Assembly (NCBI RefSeq): GCF_013618475.1
Contig: NZ_JABJVN010000005.1
Span: 272,001-336,000 of the forward strand
DNA from: Saccharibacillus deserti
GTDB lineage: Bacteria; Bacillota; Bacilli; Paenibacillales; Paenibacillaceae
Direction: 5' to 3'
Length of the DNA stretch: 64,000 nt
Positions 17,235-25,073 of the stretch are shown in pieces. Both the position numbers and the translations under genes were made by a program. The notes under the pieces are model-generated. The model was not told the DNA's origin. It worked only from the letters and a program-made list of their open reading frames with translations, and made no database searches. Every line of letters starts with the position of its first letter. Position 1 is the first letter of the stretch.

Positions 17235-18799
17235 GACAGCTTCTGATCGTGGACGACGAGAAAAATATCCGTCTGGGACTGAAAGTCATGATTGAACGGG
17301 AATGGGGAGGAGCTTGCGAGATTCGCCTGGCGGCAAACGGGCGCGAAGCGCTGGAGATGCATCGGCTGCAGCCGGCGGAGATTGTCATTACCGATATTCG
17401 GATGCCCGTCATGAACGGGATGGAGATGCTGGCCCAGCTTCGGCTGGAACAGCGGGCGGCGGAAGGTCCGGTTGTGCTGGTGCTAAGCGGGTACGACGAA
17501 TTCGAATATGCCAAGACGGCGATCCGTTTTCAGGTCCGGGATTATTTGCTCAAACCGATCCGCCGCGAAGATCTGTTCGAAGCGCTTGCCCGCGCCCAGG
17601 AAGAATTGGACAGCCGTACGTCGGATGCCCAGCGGGTCGATGCCGTGCAGGATTATAAAAAAAGGCTGAGACTCGCCGGCCTTGGACAGCTTCTGGAAGC
17701 CGAGGGCGCGGAGCTTGAGCGCGTGCGGGGCGAGCTTGCGGCGGAAGGGGCGGAGCTGTGCGCGCCGTTCTCGCTTGCGGTCGTTTCCTATCGGCATGAA
17801 CAGGGGGGCAGCATGGACCGGGAAGAGCTTGCGGCGCTGATCGAACGGCTGGACGGCCCGCTGGCGTCCGGCTACCAGGCAGCGTTATGGGACCGGGAAG
17901 GGCGTTTGGTGCTGATCGATTCGTCGGCCGAACGCTTTGTCAGACTGGCCCGGCTTGCGGAGAAGCGGGAATTGGGCGGACTGCTGATTGGTCTGAGCCT
18001 AGCCGGAAGCGGACTGGACGAACTGCCCCGCTGCTACCGCTCCGCGTGCCGCGCTCTGCAGTATACGTTTTTGCATCCCGGCGTCCATCTGGTCGATGCC
18101 CGGGCCGTCGAAGGAGGACGGGAGATGTTTCCGCCGCCCGAAGAAGAAGTCCGGATGCTGGGAAACCTGCTGGGAACCGACAGGCAGAAGGAGATGAACG
18201 AGCGGCTGTATCGCATTTTCCGGATCGACCAGTTGGCCCGTATCGATATTGCCTATATTCAGCAGACCGTGCGGCTGATCAACGAAAAAGTGCTGGACGA
18301 AGTGTTCCGGCGCTACGGCGAAGCTTCGATGGAAGTGCTGAAACTGTATCGCAGGGTAGGAGACTGGAACAACTTCCGGTATTTTCACGATTATTTCCGC
18401 AGCCTGGAGAATCTCCTGTCCAGTCTGAACGACTATATCAAGCAGGTTCGTCTGGCCTACACGGAGAATGAAAATCTCAAAGAAGCGGTCGCCTTTATCG
18501 AAACGAATTATGCCCGTCCGCTCAATATGGCGACGGTCAGCAACCATGTCTCGCTCAATTATTCGTATTTCAGCGAGGCATTCAAAGCTTATACCGGAGA
18601 AAGTTTCGTCGTTTATTTGAAAAAAATTCGGATCGAACACGCAAAGGAACTGCTCGCCGAACGCGGATTGAAAACGGCCGAGATCGGCGAAGCGGTGGGG
18701 TTCGAGAACACCAAGCAGTTTGCGCGGGTGTTTAAGGAGTTGGAGGGCATTTCTCCGCACGAATACCGGAGCAAAGCGCATACGCAGAATCCCTGTTAA
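17231..18799 (+). CDS. Response regulator, YesN family (receiver plus AraC HTH)
   Basis: The 522-aa product starts at ATG 17231, overlapping the kinase stop (ATGA). Residues 1-125 form a receiver domain with acidic pocket VDDE and phospho-acceptor Asp55 in IVITDIRMP, and Lys in LLKPI. A middle region of ~270 residues is variable. The last ~100 residues are an AraC-type double HTH (MATVSNHVSLNYSYFSEAFK and TAEIGEAVGFENTKQFARVFK). It likely activates the sugar ABC operon upstream; the target site is not identified. Confidence 0.93.
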   Translation: MRQLLIVDDEKNIRLGLKVMIEREWGGACEIRLAANGREALEMHRLQPAEIVITDIRMPVMNGMEMLAQLRLEQRAAEGPVVLVLSGYDEFEYAKTAIRFQVRDYLLKPIRREDLFEALARAQEELDSRTSDAQRVDAVQDYKKRLRLAGLGQLLEAEGAELERVRGELAAEGAELCAPFSLAVVSYRHEQGGSMDREELAALIERLDGPLASGYQAALWDREGRLVLIDSSAERFVRLARLAEKRELGGLLIGLSLAGSGLDELPRCYRSACRALQYTFLHPGVHLVDARAVEGGREMFPPPEEEVRMLGNLLGTDRQKEMNERLYRIFRIDQLARIDIAYIQQTVRLINEKVLDEVFRRYGEASMEVLKLYRRVGDWNNFRYFHDYFRSLENLLSSLNDYIKQVRLAYTENENLKEAVAFIETNYARPLNMATVSNHVSLNYSYFSEAFKAYTGESFVVYLKKIRIEHAKELLAERGLKTAEIGEAVGFENTKQFARVFKELEGISPHEYRSKAHTQNPC

Positions 18800-18873
18800 G
18801 CGGCGGATGCCGTGCGCAATCCGCCATGGCGTGTGCGGCGGCGCAGGGCACGCTTCGGACAAGCGCACCCAAA

Positions 18874-18906
18874 AAGGCCCGGAAGCCTTAAAGGCTTCCG
18901 GGCCTT
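18874..18906. terminator. Terminator between regulator and chemoreceptor genes
   Basis: AAGGCCCGGAAGCC and GGCTTCCGGGCCTT form a 14-bp stem with a TTAAA loop. On the minus strand it is followed by TTT, so it best terminates the chemoreceptor gene and may also act on the plus strand. Confidence 0.75.
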
Positions 18907-18973
18907 GATACGTTTAGGGGCATTTTGCAGCGGCATGCCTTCAGGAACGCGCGGCGCCGCTTGCGGCTTTTCT

Positions 18974-20965
18974 TTAAACGCTGAATTTGCCGATGACTTC
19001 CTGCAGCTCCTGCGCCATCCGGCTGAGTTCTTCCGCCGAATGGGACACGTCGGCCATGGAAGCGCTCTGCTGCTGGGTCGACGCGGCGACGCTCTGCGTG
19101 CTGTCGGCCGAGCGCGAAGCAATGCCCGCCATTTCTTCGACGCCTTCGACCATGTCCGCCGAGCTGATATTGACCTGTTCCACAATAGCCGATACCGCTG
19201 ACGCTTCGTCCGCGACCCGACCGATCGACGAGAGGATTTCTTCGAACGCGGCCCCCGTCAACGAGACCATCCGGATGCCGTCTTCCACAACCTGCGTGCC
19301 TTCGCGCATCGAACGGACGGCTTTGTCCGATTCACTCTGGATTTCGCCGATCAGGGCCGTAATGCTGCCCGCGGCTCCAGCCGATTGCTCGGCCAACTTG
19401 CGCACTTCGTCCGCCACGATGGCAAAGCCCCGTCCGTGTTCGCCGGCGCGCGCCGCTTCGATCGCGGCGTTCAGCGCAAGCAGATTGGTCTGCGACGCGA
19501 TTTCCGTAATCAGGCCGACGATGGTGCCGATCTCGCTCGTTTTTCTGCCCAGCGCATTGACGACTTCGGCGGCATCGGTCGTCGTAGACTGGATGCGCTG
19601 CATTTGTCCGACCGTCTGCTGCACGACTTCGTTGCCTTCCTGGGCTTTGCCGTTGGTTGTGTCGGTCAGCTCGGATACGAATTGGATCGAAGCGGCCGCT
19701 TCTTCCATACCGCCGGAGATTTCGCGGGTCGCCCGGGCAAATCCTTCCGAACTGTTCACCTGTTTGTCCGAACCGTCCGCGATGTCCTGGATCGACAGGG
19801 CGATATGCTCCGACGTCGCGCGCGTCTGTTCGGCGCTCGCCGACAATTCTTCCGACGTTGCGGCAACCTGTTCGGCGTTGAAGCCGATTTGTTCGATCAG
19901 CTGCCGGAGGTTTTGGCGCATCGTGTTAACCGAGCCGGCCAGATGCCCAAGCTCGTCGTTCGAAGTGACCTCCACTTCTTCGCGCAGTTCGCCGCCGGCC
20001 ATTTTTTGCGTAGCCAGCATGAGGCGCTTCAGCGGCAGGTTGATCGAACGCACGACCCACCAAGTCAACAGCATGCCGAGTATGACGGCGGCCGCGATCA
20101 CGATGACGGTCGTGACGAGGATGGCCTGATTGGCGGCCGTGATTTCCGACTGATTGATCACGCCGACGATTTTCCATCCGGTCAATGCGTTGGTCGCATA
20201 AACCGCGGTTTGGTCTTCGCCGCCGGACACGAACGGAATTTCTCCCGCAGGCTGGCCGTCCAGTTTGGCCGCGTAAGCTTCGCCGTTCTCGGTGCCCGCC
20301 GCGATTTCGGGATGGGTCAGATAGGCGTGGGCCGGATCGAGAATGGTCACGTAGCCGGTCTCGCCGACTTTAATGGCATTGGTTTGTTCCGCCAGATGGC
20401 CCAGACTCAATACGACGCTCACTACGCCCGTTCCGTCCTGACTCGCTTTGGAAGGGACGACGATGACCTTTCCGTCCTGCGCGACGATCGGGCTGTTGAC
20501 GAGCGCCTTTCCTTTTTGGGCAAAGGCGTCTTTGTACCACTGGCGTTCGCGCGGATCGAAGCCGGCTTCGAACTGCTGCTGCGGCGAGTTGAGCAGCTTG
20601 CCGTCCGCCGTGGCGAATTGAACATGGTCGTATTCGGCTTTGACCGCTTTGATCGGATCGAGAATCTGCCGCAGCTGCGGGCTGTCCGTTCCCTGCACCA
20701 TGCCGCCTTTGACGGCTCCGGACAAGTAATCCAGATCGTTCAGGCTCGACTGGATGATTCCCGTCAGTTGGCTGTCGACGGATTGGACGGTTTGACGGGT
20801 GTTTTTCATGAACTGTTCCGTAATTTCCGTTTTGGATTTCTGGTAGGAGATCAAGCCCAGCGTAACGGTCGGAATCAGCAAAATGACGAGGAAAGCAGCA
20901 AAAAGCCGACTGCGTATGCTGAGCTGCAGATTTCTTTTTTTGAACGCGTTCGATTTGTTTCTCAT
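18974..20965 (-). CDS. Methyl-accepting chemotaxis protein
   Basis: The 663-aa protein starts at ATG 20965 with GGGGGA upstream. It has a basic N-terminus, transmembrane helix ~20-42, a periplasm-equivalent dCache-like sensor region (~45-290, with [12 protein letters not shown] typical of Cache), a second helix ~300-325, HAMP ~326-380 and a cytoplasmic signalling domain with the hairpin tip [20 protein letters not shown]. It would couple to CheW/CheA to control motility; the ligand is unknown. A sigma-D-like promoter lies 87 bases upstream. Confidence 0.95.
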   Translation of the reverse strand: MRNKSNAFKKRNLQLSIRSRLFAAFLVILLIPTVTLGLISYQKSKTEITEQFMKNTRQTVQSVDSQLTGIIQSSLNDLDYLSGAVKGGMVQGTDSPQLRQILDPIKAVKAEYDHVQFATADGKLLNSPQQQFEAGFDPRERQWYKDAFAQKGKALVNSPIVAQDGKVIVVPSKASQDGTGVVSVVLSLGHLAEQTNAIKVGETGYVTILDPAHAYLTHPEIAAGTENGEAYAAKLDGQPAGEIPFVSGGEDQTAVYATNALTGWKIVGVINQSEITAANQAILVTTVIVIAAAVILGMLLTWWVVRSINLPLKRLMLATQKMAGGELREEVEVTSNDELGHLAGSVNTMRQNLRQLIEQIGFNAEQVAATSEELSASAEQTRATSEHIALSIQDIADGSDKQVNSSEGFARATREISGGMEEAAASIQFVSELTDTTNGKAQEGNEVVQQTVGQMQRIQSTTTDAAEVVNALGRKTSEIGTIVGLITEIASQTNLLALNAAIEAARAGEHGRGFAIVADEVRKLAEQSAGAAGSITALIGEIQSESDKAVRSMREGTQVVEDGIRMVSLTGAAFEEILSSIGRVADEASAVSAIVEQVNISSADMVEGVEEMAGIASRSADSTQSVAASTQQQSASMADVSHSAEELSRMAQELQEVIGKFSV

Positions 20966-21051
20966 GATTTTCCCCCTTGTATGTACGTGCGATGCACGTT
21001 GCTCACTCTTGTAACGCCGCTCCTTGCCTGATTTTTGGCAGACTTTTTTTA

Positions 21052-21079
21052 TTGTCGGCGGACAATTGCACAACGGTTA
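21052..21079 (-). promoter_or_regulatory. Candidate sigma-D promoter of the chemoreceptor gene
   Basis: On the minus strand TAAC, 16 bases, then GCCGACAA resembles the sigma-D consensus TAAA-N15-GCCGATAA with two mismatches. Motility and chemoreceptor genes in bacilli commonly use sigma-D. Confidence 0.4.
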
Positions 21080-21206
21080 GTTTTGTATCCGTTTCCCTGG
21101 AAAAAATGATTCTAAGTACCTGGTTTTTTATGTTTGCGAATTATTCTAAACAGATATAAAATCGGTTTCGAAACGATAAAACGGTTCGCGATATCTGAAT
21201 ATCAAA

Positions 21207-21234
21207 TTGACACCGGAAACCGGTATGGTATATT
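21207..21234 (+). promoter_or_regulatory. Sigma-A promoter of the triple-RidA gene
   Basis: TTGACA at 21207-21212, 16-bp spacer, TATATT at 21229-21234 preceded by TGG (extended -10). This near-consensus promoter lies 89 bases before the ATG. The 357-base divergent gap 20966-21322 otherwise holds only the chemoreceptor promoter. Confidence 0.8.
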
Positions 21235-21322
21235 AGTCCTTGCTTACCGGGCGGGAAACAGACCGGAAAGCAGCCGGAAAAGGACTGGAATCCGTCGAGA
21301 CCTCAAGTTTGGAGTGAATAAA

Positions 21323-22753
21323 ATGTTCAAAGCAAAGAAAACGGCGTGGAAAATGCTGGCCGGCGCCGCTGCCGTTCAGATCGGCCTGTCGAGTTACGGA
21401 TCTGCCGCTTTCGCGCAGCCGACGCTCGTGTCGCCGAACGGAGTTCAAACGCTGTCTCCTCCGGGAGCGATTCAATCGACGGGCACGTGGGATCTCGGTA
21501 CGCGTGCGGGAGATTATGTATATGTGGCAGGCATGCGGGGAATCGTTCCGTCCACCAATCGTTTGGTCGGCGACGAAGAAGGACGTATTCGCCAGGCCTT
21601 TTTGAATATGAAACTGATCGCGGAATCCGAAGGGGCCAGCCTGCGCGACGCGACGCGTCTCGTCGTGTACACGACGGACATGTACCGCTACCGCCCGATC
21701 GTGAACAAAGTGCAGGAAGAACTGTGGGGAGCGGGACCGTATCCGCCGCGCACGATTATCGAGGTGGACCGTCTGAACCAGGACGATATCGTCGAGGTGG
21801 AAGGCACGTTCTACGCCCCCCCGGTCACGGCAGGCGGCGCGGCGGCGGTTTCCGCAGATCCGAACGTATCGCCGAACGGCGTGAAGACGCTGTTCCCGGC
21901 AGGAGCGATCCGGCCGACCGGCCCGTGGAATCTGGCAACCCGCGCGGGAGACAGCGTCTACGTCGCGGGCATGCGCGGCATCGATCCGAAGACCGATCAA
22001 TTGGTCGGCGGCGAAGAAGCGCGTATCCGCCAGGCGTTCCTGAACATGAAGACGATCGCGGAATCCGAAGGGGCCAGCCTGCGCGACGCGACGCGTCTCG
22101 TCGTGTACACGACGGACATGTACCGCTACCGCCCGATCGTGAACAAAGTGCAGGAAGAACTGTGGGGAGCGGGACCGTATCCGCCGCGCACAATCGTCGA
22201 AGTGGACCGTCTGAACCAGGACGATATCTTGGAAGTCGAAGGGACGTTCCATACGAAGAAGCGGGCGGCACCCGAACAATCCGGGGCATCCGGCGGCACG
22301 CAGTTTTCGACCGGCAAATCTAACGTGTCGCCGAACGGCGTCAAAACGCTGTTCCCGATCGGGGCGATCCGGCCGACCGGCACATGGAATCTGGCGACCC
22401 GCGCGGGCGACAGCATCTACATTGCAGGCATGCGGGGAATCGATCCGAAGACCGATCAATTGGTCGGCGGCGAAGAAGCGCGTATCCGCCAGGCATTCCT
22501 GAACATGAAGACGATCGCGGAATCCGAAGGGGCCAGCCTGCGCGACGCGACGCGTCTTATCGTGTACACGACGGACATGTACCGCTACCGCCCGATCGTG
22601 AACAAAGTGCAGGAAGAACTGTGGGGAGCGGGACCGTATCCGCCGCGCACAATCGTCGAAGTGGACCGTCTGAACCAGGACGATATCGTGGAAGTCGAAG
22701 GCACGTTCCACGCACCGGCCGCGAAGGCTGCCGGGCTTTCTCAGCTTCGATAA
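21323..22753 (+). CDS. Secreted protein with three tandem RidA (YjgF/YER057c/UK114) domains
   Basis: The 476-aa product starts at ATG 21323 (GGAG 8 bases upstream). Residues 1-31 are a signal peptide with cleavage near AFA-QP. Three RidA-like domains of ~130 residues begin near 36, 182 and 335, each running from VSPNGV to VEVEGTF, separated by Ala/Gly/Ser-rich linkers. Each keeps the Arg of PPRT(I/V)(I/V)EV (about residues 143, 289, 442), aligned to the essential RidA arginine that binds the carboxylate of enamine/imine intermediates, and the downstream Glu. RidA is a homotrimer in the cytosol, so this looks like a single-chain, exported trimer. The exported substrate is unknown. A strong terminator follows. 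Confidence 0.85.
   Translation: MFKAKKTAWKMLAGAAAVQIGLSSYGSAAFAQPTLVSPNGVQTLSPPGAIQSTGTWDLGTRAGDYVYVAGMRGIVPSTNRLVGDEEGRIRQAFLNMKLIAESEGASLRDATRLVVYTTDMYRYRPIVNKVQEELWGAGPYPPRTIIEVDRLNQDDIVEVEGTFYAPPVTAGGAAAVSADPNVSPNGVKTLFPAGAIRPTGPWNLATRAGDSVYVAGMRGIDPKTDQLVGGEEARIRQAFLNMKTIAESEGASLRDATRLVVYTTDMYRYRPIVNKVQEELWGAGPYPPRTIVEVDRLNQDDILEVEGTFHTKKRAAPEQSGASGGTQFSTGKSNVSPNGVKTLFPIGAIRPTGTWNLATRAGDSIYIAGMRGIDPKTDQLVGGEEARIRQAFLNMKTIAESEGASLRDATRLIVYTTDMYRYRPIVNKVQEELWGAGPYPPRTIVEVDRLNQDDIVEVEGTFHAPAAKAAGLSQLR
21616..22650 (+). repeat. Three near-identical in-frame DNA repeats within the RidA gene
   Basis: Segments 21616-21753 and 22054-22191 are identical over 138 bases; the third copy at 22513-22650 differs at only a few positions (for example CTTATC for CTCGTC). 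Offsets are 438 and 459 bases. Recent duplication or gene conversion is implied. Confidence 0.85.
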
Positions 22754-22761
22754 CCGCGCGC

Positions 22762-22794
22762 AAAAACCGGATGCCCGGGCTTTGCCCGGTTTTT
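22762..22794 (+). terminator. Terminator of the triple-RidA gene
   Basis: AAAAACCGG (22762-22770) and CCGGTTTTT (22786-22794) enclose a CCGGGC-TTT-GCCCGG hairpin ending in TTTTT. Confidence 0.8.
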
Positions 22795-22939
22795 CGGCTC
22801 CATGTGTGCACCGGGACTCGCCTGCCGCCGAAGCGGTAGGCGTTTTTGGCATGCTCCGCCATAAATAAGATGAAGTCCAAACCGCGTTAAAAGCAAAGCA
22901 AAAGGTTAAAAATGGGTATACGAAGGGAGTGGACACACG

Positions 22940-23515
22940 ATGAAGAAAATTTCCGGAGAAAAAACGAAAAAGACCGCGCTTGCCTTCCTGGCTGCCGCCC
23001 TGATTACGTCGCTGCCGCTGTTTTTGCAGGCGAAAACCGCTTCGGCGGCCGGCGCGACGGTATACATAAACGGCAAGGCCGCTTCGGGCGACGTGCTGTT
23101 CCGAAACGGACGGACCTATTTGACGCTGACGGACATGAGAGCGCTCGGCGGCTATTCGTTCCGCTACAACAAAACGTGGAAAACGATCACGATTACCGGA
23201 GGGGAAGACGGGGCGCGCCACGTATTGACGCTCGGCAGCCGGGAAGCCCGCCGCAACGGACAAAGCCTGACGCTCGAAGCGGCACCGCTGTCGTACGAGA
23301 ACAAAACGATGATTCCGGTCCGCGTCGCGGCGCAGCTGTTCGATGCTGAGCTGGAATGGGACTCGAACGGAAATCGCGTCATGCTCACCAAGGATACGGA
23401 AAGCGAAGGCTCTTCGGCGAGACCTCCGGCTTCGCCCTCCCGTCCGCCCGTCCCGCCGCCCGGACCCTCCGGGCCGTCGGTACCCAAGCCGCCTACGCCG
23501 CCTTCCGTTCGTTAA
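22940..23515 (+). CDS. Secreted copper amine oxidase N-terminal (stalk) domain protein with Pro-rich tail
   Basis: The 191-aa product has a signal peptide (1-36, cleavage near ASA-AG), then a ~110-residue stalk domain: VYINGKAASGDVLFRNGRTYLTLTDMRALGG, KTWKTITITG and MIPVRVAAQLFDAELEWDSNGNRVMLT, the pattern of the copper amine oxidase N-terminal-like family common in paenibacilli. These domains often serve as cell-wall or polysaccharide-associating modules and do not bind copper. The last ~40 residues are a Pro/Ser-rich tail with no sorting signal. AAGGGAG precedes the ATG. It is monocistronic between two terminators. Confidence 0.85.
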   Translation: MKKISGEKTKKTALAFLAAALITSLPLFLQAKTASAAGATVYINGKAASGDVLFRNGRTYLTLTDMRALGGYSFRYNKTWKTITITGGEDGARHVLTLGSREARRNGQSLTLEAAPLSYENKTMIPVRVAAQLFDAELEWDSNGNRVMLTKDTESEGSSARPPASPSRPPVPPPGPSGPSVPKPPTPPSVR

Positions 23516-23518
23516 CAG

Positions 23519-23556
23519 AAAAAGTCCGGGCTCCCGCACGGGAACCTGGACTTTTT
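23519..23556 (+). terminator. Terminator of the stalk-domain gene
   Basis: AAAAAGTCC...GGACTTTTT with an inner CCGGGCTCCCG/CGGGAACCTGG stem lies four bases after the stop codon. Confidence 0.85.
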
Positions 23557-23598
23557 GGCGAAACGCGCAGAAATGGCCGGTCGAAAAGCAGCGAAAAA

Positions 23599-23620
23599 GA
23601 GCCTTCCCGAAGGAAGGCTC
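23599..23620 (-). terminator. Terminator of tRNA-Arg
   Basis: GAGCCTTCC and GGAAGGCTC form a 9-bp stem followed on the minus strand by TTTTT, 12 bases beyond the tRNA 3' end. Confidence 0.85.
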
Positions 23621-23631
23621 CCAATCTTATA

Positions 23632-23705
23632 CGTCCCAGGAGGGATTCGAACCCCCGACCGTGCGCTTAGAAGGCGCATGCTCTATCCAACTGAGCTACT
23701 GGGAC
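23632..23705 (-). tRNA. tRNA-Arg (anticodon UCU)
   Basis: The minus strand folds as a standard cloverleaf: acceptor GTCCCAG/CTGGGAC, D arm GCTCAGTTGGATAGAGC, anticodon stem TGCGC/GCGCA with loop CTTCTAA (anticodon TCT, decoding AGA), and T arm with GGTTCGAATCC. Discriminator base is G and CCA is not encoded. A terminator follows at once, so it is a single tRNA gene. Confidence 0.95.
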
Positions 23706-23892
23706 AAGAAGTGAAAAACAGAACAGAAATTAATATACCATATAAGCATTATTCCCGCAAGCGGATTTGTGAAAAAAACCGGAAGAAGCTGCGGGTTCAT
23801 TTTTCCCTACATCTTATTAGAACTTGTCCGAAGCACGGGTTCGGACAGACGGAGACGGATAAGTCCCGGGCAGCCGGCGCGGCAGACGCGGG

Positions 23893-23936
23893 CTTGCGGC
23901 TTGTGATATAATGTAGCCTCACAAAGATGCCGCAAG
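23893..23936 (+). promoter_or_regulatory. Extended -10 promoter inside an inverted repeat
   Basis: TGATATAAT (TATAAT at 23907-23912) is an extended -10 with no clear -35. It is framed by inverted arms CTTGCGGC/GCCGCAAG (23893-23900, 23929-23936) and TTGTGA/TCACAA (23901-23906, 23919-23924). The rest of the ~300-base gap 23706-24003 holds a TTGTCCGA/TTCGGACA hairpin near 23824-23850 and a perfect AAGGAGG at 23956. Confidence 0.5.
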
Positions 23937-24003
23937 CGGAAGCCGGCCTACGGAAAAGGAGGGTTGACTTATCGATTCCACACGAAGAACGGACAAGGCG
24001 GGA

Positions 24004-24897
24004 GTGGTGCTGCTTCCCAAGACGCTCGACTATTACCAGGAGCAGGTGACCCGGATGCTGGAGAGCGAACGCTACGGCGAAGCGATCGAGACGCTGGAAT
24101 TTCTGTTGGGCTGCGAAGGCCAGGATGAACAGCGGCGCCAGGAATGGAGCACGCTGCTCGAATGGCTGCGGGTCGCTTTTCCCGGAGGAGCGGAGGATGC
24201 CTACGGCAACGAAGCCGTGCTGGCGGGCGAAGAACCGGAAGACGCGGCGCAGGCGCTCAAGCGGCGGACACTGGAGAAGCAGCGCGAAGATTCCGGCTAC
24301 GAGCGGGAACTGCTTCGCCGCGTCACGCAGGAGCCGCTGACGGAGCGGGGACAAATTGCACTGGAGCAGCTCGCTTACCTGGAAGGTCCGGAGACGGACC
24401 GCGAGCTGATCGGATGGCTGGAGTCGGAAGAGCTTCATCCGCTGCTGCAGTTCCGCACCCTGCAGACGCTGAAGCGGCGGGGCGCGTCAGGGATCGTCCG
24501 TCTTCGCCGGGACGGAATTACGATCGAACCGGAGATCGAACGGACGCCGCTGCTGCCGCACGAATTCCCGATTGCGGTCGCCGAAGTGCTGACGAGGGTG
24601 GCGAACCAGACGGAGAGCGGCGATCCTTCCCTGTTCTATTTCGCGCGCGAGATGTGGATGCAGTTCGTGATGGCGGCATACGGAACCGCCGATTACGAAG
24701 GGCTGATCCGCGGAGGCGAAGAAGAGATCGATGCCTGGGCCGCCGCTCTGCACGCCCAAACGTCGGAGACGCTTGAAGGAGGCGGGAAAAGCGAACAAAT
24801 CCGCGATGCCTACGGAATCACGGGAGAACTGCGTTTTCGCTGCGAACGCGCCGAACGCTCGCTCCGCGCATTTGCCAAAGGAAGTCTGAGAAGGTAA
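24004..24897 (+). CDS. Conserved-looking protein of unknown function; start codon uncertain (ATC at 23971 likely)
   Basis: The frame encodes 297 residues from GTG 24004: an acidic, helix-rich soluble protein beginning LPKTLDYYQEQVTRMLESERYGEAIETLEFLL, which resembles a TPR-like helical pair, with a central LPHEFP segment and no signal peptide or membrane helix. I do not recognise its function. GTG 24004 is the first canonical start but has no spaced ribosome site; AAGGAGG at 23956-23962 instead points to an in-frame ATC at 23971, and a TGA at 23965 rules out anything further upstream. The true protein may therefore be 308 residues. It is monocistronic upstream of tig. Confidence 0.75.
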   Translation: MVLLPKTLDYYQEQVTRMLESERYGEAIETLEFLLGCEGQDEQRRQEWSTLLEWLRVAFPGGAEDAYGNEAVLAGEEPEDAAQALKRRTLEKQREDSGYERELLRRVTQEPLTERGQIALEQLAYLEGPETDRELIGWLESEELHPLLQFRTLQTLKRRGASGIVRLRRDGITIEPEIERTPLLPHEFPIAVAEVLTRVANQTESGDPSLFYFAREMWMQFVMAAYGTADYEGLIRGGEEEIDAWAAALHAQTSETLEGGGKSEQIRDAYGITGELRFRCERAERSLRAFAKGSLRR

Positions 24898-24965
24898 GCG
24901 GAAGGGGAAACGGTTACTTTTCAGGCCGAAACCCCGGCGTTTTGGCGCAGCGTTGGCGTTTGCGC

Positions 24966-24994
24966 TTGAAATCCGCCGGAAATTTGTTTATGAT
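24966..24994 (+). promoter_or_regulatory. Sigma-A promoter of tig
   Basis: TTGAAA at 24966-24971, 17-bp spacer, TATGAT at 24989-24994, 80 bases before the tig ATG. Both hexamers are close to consensus. Confidence 0.8.
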
Positions 24995-25073
24995 AGAATG
25001 GTTATTGCGAACGTGGATGTAGTATGCTAAATTAACTTAATTGATAGCTAATTGTTGGAGGGGAATACTTAAT

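Noticed and set aside
21616..22650. Repeat array considered as CRISPR or mobile repeat
   Set aside because: The repeats are in-frame protein domains of one gene with 438-459 bp period.
21233..23539. 768-residue minus-strand frame across the RidA and stalk genes
   Set aside because: Arg/His-rich composition and perfect opposition to three well-supported plus-strand protein features mark it as a shadow frame.
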